From the NCBI GenBank assembly GCA_022592435.1, contig JABYQS010000068.1, positions 1 to 64,000 of the forward strand: a DNA stretch of 64,000 nt, given 5' to 3'. The translations under genes were made by a program, and so were the position numbers. Below are positions 11,200 to 22,313 of this stretch, piece by piece. How positions within the stretch are numbered: the stretch's first letter is position 1; the number at the start of each line of letters is the position of its first letter. Under the pieces are notes generated by a model that made no database searches, had not been told where the DNA came from, and worked only from the letters and a program-made list of their open reading frames with translations. Origin of the DNA: Cerioporus squamosus (Eukaryota > Basidiomycota > Agaricomycetes > Polyporales > Polyporaceae).

Positions 11200-11205
11200 T
11201 TTTAT
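11200..11205 (-). promoter_or_regulatory. TATA-like box of the Zn2Cys6 gene
   Basis: ATAAAA on the minus strand, 84 bp before the ATG at 11116. If it is functional, the 85-aa protein is the full product. Confidence 0.4.
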
Positions 11206-12490
11206 GCATTTGGCTTCGGGCTACGACGCGCCCAGCATGCTGCCGCCAACTAAATCTGACACTCCCGTCTTGGGTGCCTGCGCAGGCGCACGAACGTAGA
11301 ATAGGACTGGAACGACAGCAGTGCCAACTATTTCGGAGTATGTGGACCATCATCATACGCACTCAGGGCTCGCCTATGGGGTCCCGATTTGACAAGTTGA
11401 CAGCCTCGCAACTCCCCAGCGAATAAGCCCTGGAGGAGACCCGTACGGGAAGGTGGGTTACTATGACTGCGCTGAATAAGCGAAAACAGGTCTGGCCTGC
11501 CGCGGATACCGGAGTGAAGAGAATCGCGTGCGGTCCGAGCTTGCAAGTCCCGCACCCGAGCTAGAACCTGTAGGTTGCGGGGAGAGACAGCGTGAGACTG
11601 TGGTCGAACGACTCGAAGCATTCGTCAGAGATGACTTACCTAGCCGAGGTTGAAAGAAGATGCTTCTGGATCTACCGTCGGTCCTTGCAGATGGATTACG
11701 CACACAATCACCCAGAACGTCAGACAGGAACGGCAGAACCCGCTAACTGGGTGCGGTTTCCCGGGCTACTATACGCACCGCCTCATCACGGGAACATAGG
11801 TCCGATGTCGGGGGATGTTGAGGTCATCGCGCTGTGTGTGGGTATAGGTACTGCTGTGAGTTGGGGGTGATGCCGTCGTTAAGCCTAGCGGGCTTCAAGA
11901 ACACGCGGCTCACAAGCAAGGCAGTCCTCTGCCCTGCCAGTGAGGGACTAGTGGGAAGACGTCCCACATCGGTGTGCAAGCCAAACATTCGAATGCGGTA
12001 TGGCTACACTGCGCGATCTGGGTGCAGTCGACCAAGGCAGATTGTTGTTCGCAGTCGAAGTCGGACTCAGCCCAAGCCCAAGTCGTCCGGCGAGCAGTGT
12101 GGGGTTTAACTCCGATTTTTGCAATCAGGGCAGCTGTCAAGGGGAAGCAGCCTCGAGGCGTCAGCTCTGACAAATTTTACTATGGTTTCTGGTGATTCTC
12201 ACCTGGTATAGCGGGAGGGCGCCCCCAAGCGTTACAAACCTTCCAGTCGAGAGCGCTGGGTTCCTCGCACGAGCAGGAGCGCTGCGCGCCGAGTCAGGAC
12301 AAACACACAGCTTGCCACATTTGTCCTGCAACGGAGCACTAGACCATAGCAAGGCATCTCACACGCAGCACGAGCGAGCCCCCCTCATGATCTTCTGGAA
12401 GAATCACTAGGCAACCTGCATTAAGCGTCAAGCATAAAGTACAAACGCCCACGAACATCCACGCCGTGGCTTCGCGCGGCAGCGCTACGG
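11206..12490. other. region without a recognised gene
   Basis: It lies between the Zn2Cys6 gene and the arrestin stop. The only notable item is the minus-strand frame around 11328-11703 (SRTGLLQGLFAGELRG ... AYDDGPHTPK), which may be an upstream exon of the Zn2Cys6 gene or chance. Nothing else could be assigned. Confidence 0.45.
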
Positions 12491-14189
12491 TCAACGGAGG
12501 GTACGGAATTCGGACATCTGCCCCATGGAGCTCGCATCGTCATACCCAGGAGGCGAGTTGATTCTGGGCCGCGGACCGGGTGCGTACACAGTGGCTATGA
12601 CCACGGGCTCTTGCTGGAGTATGCTGTTCCCGCCGCCCTCCGGCTGGAACGCCGCCGCCCTGGGCGGATATACCGCCACGGCGTACTTTGCGCCGATGCA
12701 ACGGCACTGCGCTTCAGCGACACGCGCGCGCATGAGTGCGGGAGGGCTTACCGTGAGTTCGAACGTGCCCAGGCGGCAGGTCGGCTTGAGCCCTGCAGAG
12801 AGATGGATCTCGCCGTGCAAGACACGTCGATACTGCTGCCGCGACCTGTCCGGTTGCCACACAGCCGTCGCGAGTTCCTGCACCTCGCGTTCGAACCCAG
12901 GCTGGGAAGCTTCTTACCGCCGGCCGTCCGCAGCGTCCCTTCCCCTGTCGCGATCTGCCGTAGCAATCGGACGAGGAGGCTTCGCGGCGCTGACAGCAGA
13001 TCCAGGGCCTGAGGATCGGTCGTCTCGACCGTCATGAGACATGGGATGACGCTGCCACGAGTGTAGCAGAGCTGGCGGCCTATGTCAACTCGACACGATC
13101 GCAACCATATTCACCGGGCGCAGCAACATACCGGTTCAGCCAGAGCCAGCTGCCCGGAGCCAACGTGGAGCATTAGCAGATGCCTCAGGCACACAACGGC
13201 CTTCGAGTAGACGTACCGTACATCTCGCATCAACCAGTCGTGTGGAAAATACCGAGCCGCGAATATGGAGTGGTTCGAGGCATTTCCAGCCATCGGGATC
13301 CGTGTCGGGTCCAGGCAGTTCCGTGTTTCCTATGTAAGCGAGCTGTCGTGCTCGAGACGGGGGGTCAGGGCGTATAATGGGACAGTACCCTATGACGGTT
13401 CCAAGCCTGGGGTAGGGTTAGAGGATGGGAAACAGAGAAGCGGCAAAATAAACTTACGTGCTGTCTACACGGAACCTGGTTCGATGAACGGTAGCGATCA
13501 ACTGGTACTGTATATGTACACGTGCCAAACGTTCAGAGAACGACCCCGGAAGAGGGTACGTCTGGGTGTCACCATTCGGAGACTTGCATTGACACTGGCT
13601 TGGGAGTGTCAGCACGAATGGCCAATCGAAATGCCCTGCGAGGGTGCCGGAATTATTGCTGCCCTGCGAGGGCGAGGGCTCGGAGGAGCTCCACAGAGTC
13701 TCGGATACCTGCACAAATTCCACGACTTCCATGGCAGAGGATGTCATCTGTCCGACGACCTGTCGATTGGTTTAGCGAGCGCCCCTTCTCCTCGCGGGAG
13801 AACTTCCGAGAACCAATACAGAGTACAGCATGTCTCAATGCACGCTCTTGAACGAGTACGCAGCAGCGGCAACACAATCGAGGAACTGTGCACAGTACCT
13901 GTACGGAAATAGACTTGATAGAGTCTTCCTTCTCGCGATGCAGGGTCACGCTGCCTCCGATGGCATCGCCCTCGTAAAAGGCGGGGAGGTACCCCGAGCT
14001 CGGTGCGCTGCTGATTACCTTGAGAGTCAGCCACTGTCGTCCCTTGGAGTCCGTGAGGTGGTACGAGTGCTCCGAGGGTGCCCGAGAAGCCGAGCTGCGG
14101 TGCGATCCGGAGGAACTTGATCCTGCACTGGGACGAGGGTTGCGTGGCCGTGTCGATGAGCGGGCATACTGCGGAAGCTCCGGATCCAT
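12491..14189 (-). CDS. arrestin-related protein, one apparent frame break
   Basis: Minus-strand exons are 14189-13899, 13759-13458, 13406-13217, 13149-13132 (18 nt), 13071-12752 and 12685-12491. The protein starts MDPELPQYARSSTRPRNPRP. N-terminal arrestin motifs follow: YHLTDSKGRQWLTLKV, YEGDAIGGSVTL, the VVGQMTSSAMEVVEF strand, GWKCLEPLHIRGSVF, IPCLMTVETTDPQALDLLSA, HGEIHLSAGLKPTCRLGTF and YAVAVYPPRAAAF. Arrestin-related adaptors recruit ubiquitin ligases to plasma-membrane transporters; no PPxY motif was checked exhaustively here. The 13071-12752 exon is 320 nt and changes frame near 12917, between QIATGEGTLRTAG and EREVQELATAVWQP. No GT..AG intron of a plausible size repairs this. It is either a one-base sequence error or a real lesion. 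Confidence 0.72.
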
Positions 14190-16188
14190 GGCGGTGCGGA
14201 TACCAGAGTACAAGCAACGGTACGTGGGGAGATGTCTGTCCGAAGGTAGACTGCTATCATGATGGCGTTCGCTATTTGAAGGGCCGGATGCGAGCTGTCG
14301 AAGGTCGCGCTAGCATCGAGTAAAATGCATCGCTATTGATAGTGACGTGTGTTCCGACCTCGGCGTATCTTCGTTAACCACCACGAGGACGCCGCTGCCC
14401 TGGGGAAGTCAAAGTGAAGTGCGCTCAGTACGAGAGTCGGAGACATGGGCATGGTTTGAGTTTACGGACATGAGGCCGCTACTTGAGCTGTGCCTCCCCG
14501 TATGAGGAAACAGAGCACACGGATGCGCGGCGACATCTCATGGTCTGCGTGGGTAGAAGGCTGCGGTGTGCGCGTATGCGCTGGATGAAGATACGAAACG
14601 AGGGTGCTTCTACCCACCGCATGTATGCGCTGTCCAGGGCACAGACATCCCTGCACCGTGAATGTCACAGTACAAGCTGACATGTCGAGGACATGCCAAC
14701 TGAGCGGGAGTGCCGTGGCCATTCCCATAGATCGCAGCGCGCATGGAGGCATGCAATAGAGTCCGGCGACACTCGATGTAGCGAAGCACCGATTTTTACG
14801 TGTCTCGAAGCGCCACGCACCTCTCCCAGAATGCGTCCTACTGTCGAGTCGTCCAACACCGCTCGATTCACTGCACAAGTTCGATGACCTGGTTCTTCAC
14901 CGACCTAGGGAGTCTTCCATGTGCAGAACAGCTCCTGTAGAAGTCGTCTGTGTGACCCCGCGCTATTAGCATGATAATGACCCCGAAAGACGCCTGCAAC
15001 GGAATGTGCCTCGAGGATGATTGGAACAAAGAACGTTGGCTTGTATCAGGTGGGCGATGTGTTGCACCACATGGCGCAGACTGCTATCTTGGAACATGCG
15101 GTTGCGTTCGCACATGCTTGAGCCCCTGTGGCCCAAATCTAACGCGGATGTCGGGCGATGTGTGACTGCGCCGGCGGGGGAACAATCACAAGGGGTCAAA
15201 AGCGAGCAGCCATAAGGTGCTTACCAGGTTCACTGCATACCATACGCGACCTTATGCGCGCAAAAGCCGACGACAGTTGTTACGAGCGACGTCGCGGCCT
15301 CTTAACCCGTGAGATCGACCAGGCTTGGGTACACCACGTTGTGATCGAATCTCTCCACGGTCAGTTGCCTGTATCTGGAATTCTGGCCTGTGGAAGACCC
15401 ATTATGACATGCCTCGCAGGCATGCCATGATGCCCTGAACATCGTGCGGGTACGGTAGTTTGGCTGGGACTCTAAAGCTTGTTGATGTGCGACATGGTGA
15501 GCGTCTGCGGCTTCGTTCAGAATGCGGGCCATATGGATGGCGTGGCTACTGCGGCTGCGACAGTCGCCGCCTGAGTTGTCGGGTGAGAATTGGTTAGAAT
15601 ACATAGACAAGGCATGAGTCAATGGATTGCGGAGGATGCCATTGCCACGTACACATCCACTGCCTCCTGTGATATCTCCCCTCGTTGTGTCTGGGCGCTG
15701 ATGCACTGGCATCGCATAGTAATTGAGAACCTTGACCTCTTCCAACTGCGGAAGCAGCGCGATTAAGTAACTGCAACGACGGTGTGGTGACTGTTCAACC
15801 TCCACTGAAAGCCGTCAGCATTGCAGCGAATAACATGGCTCAATGTCACATTCACCTGTTCCAGATTCTGACTCATACGGCGAAGCTGTACCGTGCGGTT
15901 TCGGCTGCAAGCAAGACGGTGGTCGCGGACGGAAAACCACAAACAATGCCCAATTTGGGACCAACACCGAAGCCGGCTGGACGGGGCAACCGGGCCGTTG
16001 AACCTGACTCAAAAAGGCAGTCAACGTTCGGCCCTGTTCTCGCACTTTCTCGAAACTTATCTCGCCCACAGACAACCATCTCGAAAATGCGTTCTTGCGA
16101 CGAACTTATACCATCCAAGTCACTTAGCTCTCTACTACACTTCACTTCACAGCGAGTTCATCGACCGATTCGTTGAGGACGAAAAATT
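14190..16188. other. 2-kb region without a recognised gene
   Basis: It contains the upstream side of the arrestin gene and the upstream region of the Cyp40 gene. Open frames up to about 165 codons exist on both strands, but none shows a known motif or splice-supported extension. The last 150 bp before 16189 are C/T-rich, as expected for a fungal promoter or 5' leader. Confidence 0.5.
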
Positions 16189-17883
16189 ATGGCGACGAGG
16201 CCCATCGTGTTCTTCGACATCACCATCGGGGGTCGCCCCGCTGGCCGGATAGTCATGCAGCTCTACAGCGACATCGTGCCCAAGACAGCAGAGAACTTCC
16301 GTACGTACCTGCATCTATTTCTTGCAAAACGTGGCGTCGATCGAACTGAATGTATTTGTGGGATTACAGGCGCACTATGCACGGGTGAGAAGGGTGTGGG
16401 CAAGGCGGGCAAGCCGCTGCACTTCAAGGGATGCTCATTCCACCGTGTCATCAAGGGGTACGTGACCCAGAAACCTATGGATGCGGCAAGGGGCTCACGC
16501 GGTATGGATGTGTCTGAAGGTTCATGGTGCAGGGAGGCGACTTCACCGCGGGGAACGGAACGGGCGGCGAGTCGATCTACGGCGAGAAGTTCGAGGATGA
16601 GAACTTTGAGGTCAAGCACTCGAAGCGCTTCCTGCTCTCTATGGTGCGTCGTCGTCTCCCAAGTTCTCCCCGTCGGGCCCCCGATACCCACACGAAACCG
16701 GATCCCCGCAGGCGAACGCCGGCGCGAACACGAACGGCTCCCAGTTCTTCATCACCTGCAACGCCACGCCGCATCTTGACGGGAAGCACGTCGTCTTTGG
16801 CGAAGTCATTCGCGGCAAGTCCGTCGTGCGCGCGATCGAGAACACCGAGACGGCGTCGGGCGACGTCCCCGTCGAGCCCTGCGTGATCGCAGACTGCGGC
16901 GAGCTCCCTGCGGACGACCCGTCGCTCACGCAGCCGGTCGTGGCCGACGGGGATGTGTACGAGGACTACCCCGAGGACCAGGACCCGGTCGACGGCCAGG
17001 ACGTCGGTGAGCATCCCGAGGTTGCGCTCAAGATCGCGCGCGAGGTGCGCGAGGTCGGCAACAAGCTGTTCAAGGAGGGCAAGTACGAAGACGCGCTGCA
17101 CAAGTACCAAAGTACGTTTCTCTCTTCCACCCCTTTCCTCCTTCCCATCGCTGCTCGCCTTCGCACCCACAACGGGCAATCCTAAACTCTTGGTCGGGGA
17201 AAAGGCAAGGAAAAGGCGCGCTACGAGGACATCTTCTCCTTACACGGGAAATTTCGAGGAATAGATGCCCTCGTGGCGCAGCTTTTTTGTGACTGTTCTG
17301 CGGTCGACACTTTGGCATTGCCCGCCGTGACGAGGTTTAACGGTCCAGCGACGGCTTATATGAGACGTGAGAGCGAGAAACTGACACCCGCACCTCCCCA
17401 TGTTGTTGCAGAGGCCATCCGGTACATTGACTTCCACGTAGACCTGCCCGAGGGCGCACCGCCAGAGCTGCGGGATTCGTTTGACGCGCTGCTCGCGCCT
17501 CTGCTGCTGAACTCGGCCTTGGCGGCGCTCCGCGCAGGGGGCCCTGCGAACGCGCGGCTTGCGCTGCGCGTGACGGACCGCGCGCTCGCGAGCCTGGAGC
17601 TCAATGACACTGACAAAGGTGGGTCCCCCTCTTCCCTCAGTCTTTGATGGCCGAGTAGTGGTGCTGACACTGGGTGGGTGCGACTGCAGCGAAGGCGCTG
17701 TACCGGACGGGTCTGGCGCACGTCGTGATCAACGAGGACGAGGAGGCCGAGGAGGCGCTGGCGAAGGCGCATGCGCTCGTCAAGGACGACAAGGCGATCG
17801 CGGCCGAGCTGGAGAAGGTGCGCGGTCGCCTGCGCGGGAAGCGGGAGAAGGAGAAGAAGGCGTTCAAGAAGATGTTTGCGTGA
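16189..17883 (+). CDS. CPR6: Cyp40-type peptidyl-prolyl isomerase (cyclophilin + TPR)
   Basis: The gene encodes 374 aa in six exons: 16189-16300, 16370-16457, 16520-16643, 16712-17111, 17412-17618 and 17690-17883. The N-terminal cyclophilin domain (about 1-175) has [58 protein letters not shown] and [20 protein letters not shown]. The catalytic Arg (FHR), QGGDF and FFIT residues are intact. An acidic linker is followed by a TPR region ([47 protein letters not shown]) and a basic tail ([13 protein letters not shown]). Cyp40/CPR6 proteins catalyse prolyl isomerisation and bind Hsp90 through the TPRs in the cytosol. Intron 4 is 300 bp, longer than the others, and splits the first TPR without loss of conserved residues. 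Confidence 0.92.
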
Positions 17884-18445
17884 CGGACTCGGGGTTTGAC
17901 ATCCGCCATCCACATCCACTCATGGGGTAAAGAGACTGGGACTTGGAAGAAGTGTACTCATCGTGTAGCATTCAATTTAATTGCACAGCGTCTTTGGTTG
18001 TCAATGTCAAGTCCGGGGTGGATCGGGACAAGCGAAGCTCGCTCCTGCTGTGGTGAAACGGCGCACAAGGACGGAAGTGCTGGCAGAACATTGAACAGAG
18101 TCAGACGGGCCGAACCCTGGCATCGCGACACCCTTTTTCCAGCAAAGAACGCGTCAGGTCTGAGGGCAGAGTTCATGTGGAGTGGGCAAGTTAGGCTTCC
18201 AGACGAGCTCCTCATGACAAGAAGTCTCAGTGCGTCACTCAGGTCCCTCTTACTCTTGGTCGCTCTTTGATCTCCCAGTCGATTTGGGCATACGATGCTG
18301 CCAGTTGGTCACCGCGACTGTCGACGACTACAAGGCGCATCTATCTCGCAGACCGATACAATACATGGGTAGCAACCGCACCCGTCGCGGTCGGTGGTAT
18401 GGTTGGTTGGGGAGGTGAGTTTCGACTGGCAGCACCGTCATCGAT
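17884..18445. other. intergenic region between convergent genes
   Basis: This is shared 3' flank of the Cyp40 gene (+) and the small gene ending at 18446 (-). No coding, repeat or RNA feature was seen. Confidence 0.6.
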
Positions 18446-18857
18446 TCATGACTTGTCAGCCACAGGGAAGTCGTGGCCGGTGACGCTCTTATACTGGCGG
18501 CGAACGAAGTCGCTGATCTGCTCGTCCTTGAGCTGCTCCGTGGCGCTCTCGTTGGACTGCTGGCCCTGCCCAAGGAGGTGCTCCTGCACCCAGTCGATAG
18601 CTGCATCAGATCACCTGGTCAGCCTGATGCGCCGCAAGGAGTCGGAGGGCTCAAGACGTACACTTGTCGAGCTTGTCCTCCTTTGCCTCTCCAGCGGTGC
18701 CGCCGCCAGCCATCTCATTCAACTGGACCATCGGTGCACATCGATCAGACGGTCCGTCTACACGGGGTCGATGTCTGCGAGGACGCACCTTGTTCCCGAG
18801 TCCACCGAAGAAACCTCCGGACTCTTTCTGCTCAGCGTTGCGGTCGTGCTCGGTCAT
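18446..18857 (-). CDS. small conserved fungal protein (94 aa), function unknown
   Basis: Minus-strand exons are 18857-18789, 18722-18662 and 18600-18446, phase-consistent with GT..AG introns. The protein starts MTEHDRNAEQKESGGFFGG, continues LNEMAGGGTAGEAKEDKLDK, then SIDWVQEHLLGQGQQSNESA, KDEQISDFVRRQYKSVTG and HDFPVADKS. I recognise the core DWVQE..GQGxQxNESAxEQxKDEQISDFxRxQYK as a family of very small fungal proteins that I cannot name with certainty. It is hydrophilic, with no signal or membrane segment. A TATA box lies 39 bp upstream, so the 5' leader would be very short. It may be stress-linked, like the STF2-like gene, but that is inference. Confidence 0.72.
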
Positions 18858-18895
18858 GGTGGTACGGTGCAAGGAAGATACGGGGCGATACGAGG

Positions 18896-18901
18896 TATAT
18901 A
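18896..18901 (-). promoter_or_regulatory. TATA box of the 94-aa gene
   Basis: TATATA on the minus strand, 39 bp before the ATG at 18857. It is one of two TATA boxes in this divergent promoter. Confidence 0.45.
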
Positions 18902-19135
18902 ACCAGGACGCTGCAACTGCAGTGGTGCAGCCATCGCCACCGCCGCTGCCATCCAAGACGCATGCCAAGGAGCCTGCCTCACGACCGCATGGTGCCTGAG
19001 GCAGGCAGCTGCAGGGTGGCTGTCGTGACACGAGGCACGTGCTTGTGACACTTCGCACCGCGTTTCTTGACGTGACTCCGTGAGCTTCTTTGTTCGCTGC
19101 GTTTGTGCAGAGAGCGTGGCGTCGACTGACCAGGG

Positions 19136-19143
19136 TATATATA
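19136..19143 (+). promoter_or_regulatory. TATA box of the kinase-like gene
   Basis: TATATATA about 128 bp before the ATG at 19271, facing away from the 18896-18901 box. About 240 bp separate the two boxes in this head-to-head promoter. Confidence 0.5.
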
Positions 19144-19270
19144 CAGCGACCGGGATTCACCATGTCGCCCTCGACCTTGTCCCCAACCATCCCTGTTGCC
19201 CGGCGGCCGGCCAGCAGCTCCCTACCATCTCCTCCGAGTCCTCGCCTTCAACCGTTAGCGCCGTCCTGCA

Positions 19271-21507
19271 ATGTACCAACCCATGGATATAAATCCGAAT
19301 AATATCGTCTTAACGCGGTATCTCTCCAAGTCCAAGAACTACGTCCATCCGGAGGGTCGTACACGTTTCATCCACACCATGTTCGACCGCCCGCTTGACG
19401 GCAAGTGGCTCGAGAAGGACCGCGGACCACTTGGCTACCGTACGCCAAACGGACTAGTCTGGGGACACACACTCGACGAGATCGGCTACGTCGAGCGCCA
19501 GAAGAACTGCGGGGTCTCCACCGTCTATTCACGCAGCCAGATGAAGGAGCTCGGGGAGCTCTACAACGACGATGAGTTCGAGGGCCCGTTGGTCCGCCCG
19601 CGCGTTCGCCGTCCCTGGCCGTGCTGAAGCTGCCGAAGACACACCCGGCGAACACTGATCCTCCGCTGGGTGCGATCGACCAGGGCTGCGAGGAGGAGCA
19701 CGAAGACCCGGAGTGTAGGACGTATACGATGCGTTGGGACGAGTTCAGCGACGACAAGCATTCCGCGGCGCCTGGCATGGCCAGTGGTACGTCTGCCGAT
19801 CGTCCTGCGAATCGGTGCTCCGAAAACCCTGCGCACGCATGCCGGGGGCGTCTCGAGCCTAACCATGGCTCGCCGCCACTGAAGAACTCCAAGGGGGATG
19901 CCTACCACTACCTCTGGTGCGACCACTTCCTCGAGCGTCTCAAGGCGCAGGAGGACCCGATCAACCTCATCGCCCGCACTGTGCACCTCATCAATCGCCA
20001 CGGAATCATTGCGGACACGCGCGGGATCCTGGTATTCGACACTCCGGAGCAAATGCACCCACATGTCGCGACGATGGGTGAGAGGAGTCCCGTTCCCGGA
20101 CTGTATGGCCCTGAAGACGCGGAGACGCTCGCACGGTATGAAGGTCCGCTCGAGATGGTTCTTCCTGCCGTCGAAGAGAGCTCTCAGCCTCTAGCCATGC
20201 CCGAGAGCGACCCTCCAGACATGGATCCGGTAATCTTCAGGACCACACCTGCAGCTGCGGTTTTCGGGCCTGTTTCTGGACTGCACGTTACCAAAGTTGC
20301 GGAATGGGTCCCGAGATGCGAGGTTCCACCGAAGGTTGCTCTTCCTGACGTTGAAGATGGCTTTGAGCTTGCTGGAAGCGACCCTCCGATGGAGGACGAA
20401 GACTCGGAGGCTGGGGTGCCAACCGAGAGCGACGACGGCTCGGCAGCTGAGACTGAGAGCAAGCCTCAGAGCGACGACGATGCGGAGTCGACTACGGAGG
20501 AACCACCCGCCTCGGGCCTGTTCAGCGTGCAGGACCTTCCCAAACTGGAGGAGTTCATCCCCGACGTCCTCTTCCCTGACGTCCTCCTCGTGCACGACCC
20601 GCAGAAGTTGACGAACCACGAGCACACAGGCGACGATCCCGTCAAGTACAAGCGCATGTACCCTGTGTTCCCGCGCGACAAGGCTGAGAACAAGACATCG
20701 GAGAAAAAGGAAGAACTCGTCGCACACCTCCATCTGCATCCCATCAACCGGTTCGGCTCGGGGCACCACTCCTTCGTCTACCGAGCGCCCCTCACGCTGC
20801 CGCCGCCTCTGTCCGCGCGCTCGCGTACCGGGCAGTGCACCGTTGCTGCGAAGCTCGCCTACAGGCGCTGTACCGCACATCGACTTTTGAACAACGAAGC
20901 CGAGGTCTACAACGCGTTCCCCAAGCACACGCAAGAGGAGTACTGCGGGTTCAACTTCGTTCCCCCCTGTCACCGCTACCCCGTCCCAGTGGGCGCGGTC
21001 GTGCCGAAGTTCTTCGGATTCTACGTGCCCGTCAGCAACTCGCACCCTGATGATGTCTTCCATGCCGACTGTAGTGAGGACGATCCGTGCAGCATCGACC
21101 GGATGTCGCCCATCCTGCTCATGGAGGAGTGCGGGCAGCCTGTCGGGCCTGAGAAGTTCACCGCAGATCAGAGGTACGCCCGCGTCCTTGATACTTCGGT
21201 GCTAGACCTGACCCCGGGAACATGCACAGGACCGAGTGCTTCTCGCTACTGCTCCGTCTGGCAGGGCTCGTTCTACGTGCGCAACATCATGATCCAGCCG
21301 GGTCCGCTGACGGTGCCCCCGGAGCGGCGCTCCTTCACGTACCCGAGTTTCCGTCTGATCGACTTTGGGCGTGGCGAGCGTTTCGAGGGCGCGGAGGACA
21401 AGGAGGAGTGGGTGAGGAGGAGGAACAGCTTTCAGTGTCGGCTGTGGGCCGAGCTCAGGACCGCGAGGGAGGAGCTGTTGATCCAGGATCCTGTCATTGG
21501 GTTTTGA
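19271..21507 (+). pseudogene. fungal protein-kinase-like gene, damaged copy
   Basis: The product reads MYQPMDINPNNIVLTRYLSK, KNYVHPEGRTRFIHTMFDRP, WLEKDRGPLGYRTP. It switches frame near 19585 (after DDEFEG) and continues LAVLKLPKTHPANTDPPLG for about 620 codons. The kinase-like part has NRFGSGHHSFVYRAPL (nucleotide loop), AAKLAYR (Lys), SPILLMEECGQPV, SFYVRNIMIQPGPL (catalytic-loop Asn) and RLIDFGRGE (DFG). Two lesions are visible. One is the one-base frame break near 19585. The other is loss of 17 bp in the catalytic loop, where the paralogue at 24382-25370 has LRLHHVDIMQGSFY and this copy has LRL fused to the QGSFY codons. The 56-bp ancestral intron (gtacgc...cacag, 21175-21230) reads open when retained, and that restores the frame. 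The HxD catalytic motif is gone, so at best this is a pseudokinase. Confidence 0.65.
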
Positions 21508-21850
21508 GCTTGAGTCCGGCGCGTATACTAGGTTGGGCGTACGTTGATCTGGCAGGTAGAGCCTTCATCTTCCGAGGCAGCGCTCAGGGCAAGTAAGGTA
21601 CTGATATCGTTGCCAATTGCCACGGGTGGTCCTCAGTTGCGGCCAGCATCAATCGTTCGCGATATCCTTGTACGATGTATCAGTGCTGGTAGTGTCGGTG
21701 ACCAGTCTTACACCGGTTTGGCAGCCTCTCGAAGGTCAGTTGCTCTTTGTCTCACGATCCGCCCACTGGTCGTACTGATGGTTGTACCGGATCCTTAGTT
21801 CAGCAGACAGCCAGATGTTCTAATCCAACTCGTTGTGCCGATGTTAACAG

Positions 21851-21938
21851 GTTCAAGTTCGAGATGTGAGATACATGCCCATCGAGGCAATGACCGCCTC
21901 AAGCTCGCGCCGGTCTTCGCTTCGGTCGCCTGTGCATC
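21851..21938 (-). repeat. exon-like dispersed repeat, copy 2
   Basis: On the minus strand this aligns with 1545-1630 over nearly 90 bp, most tightly over gatgcacaggcgaccgaagc. It reads CTGDRSEDRRELEAVIASMG and ends TSRT-stop. The peptide similarity, together with base changes, suggests coding ancestry. Confidence 0.55.
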
Positions 21939-22229
21939 GTACATGGGCGTAAAGTTAAGGTGAGGTGGGATTCATGTTCGCCTTCTGGACATCGGCCACA
22001 GTGGCTGACCATTCATATCACCTTCAGATTGGTCCATCTGCGAACTGCGTGATTGACTGCAATCCCTATACAGGCCTCACAACGTAGTCCAGTCCGAGTC
22101 CAAGCACGGCGAGTGTTCGCAAACAGGACCGCGTGGTGCTCGCATGACACTTCTATCCACTCGATGCGATCGGGTCGGATGCGTCAAGATGGTCGGCATC
22201 CTCCATGCTGACCGTACAGTCGTACACGA

Positions 22230-22235
22230 TATAAG
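22230..22235 (+). promoter_or_regulatory. TATA box of the DUF6533 gene
   Basis: TATAAG 84 bp upstream of the start codon at 22314. Confidence 0.4.
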
Positions 22236-22313
22236 GGCTGGTTGTGGCACAGATGGCAACGCAATACTCCTCGCCCCCTCGGCAACGTGAGGGCCTCCTT
22301 CTTCGACTTCAAC

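Larger units (their letters stand above)
21508..22313. other. intergenic region with an exon-like repeat
   Basis: It contains the dispersed repeat at 21851-21938 (minus) and the DUF6533 promoter. No other gene was recognised. Confidence 0.5.

Noticed and set aside
12878..12917. 34- or 40-nt intron to repair the arrestin frame
   Set aside because: Too short and leaves the wrong phase; a one-base error or lesion fits better.
16577..17179. 200-codon minus-strand frame
   Set aside because: Antisense to the cyclophilin/TPR exons; a product of GC-biased codon use.
20191..21063. 290-codon minus-strand frame
   Set aside because: Antisense to the kinase-like gene; Val/Leu/Arg-rich composition typical of a shadow frame.
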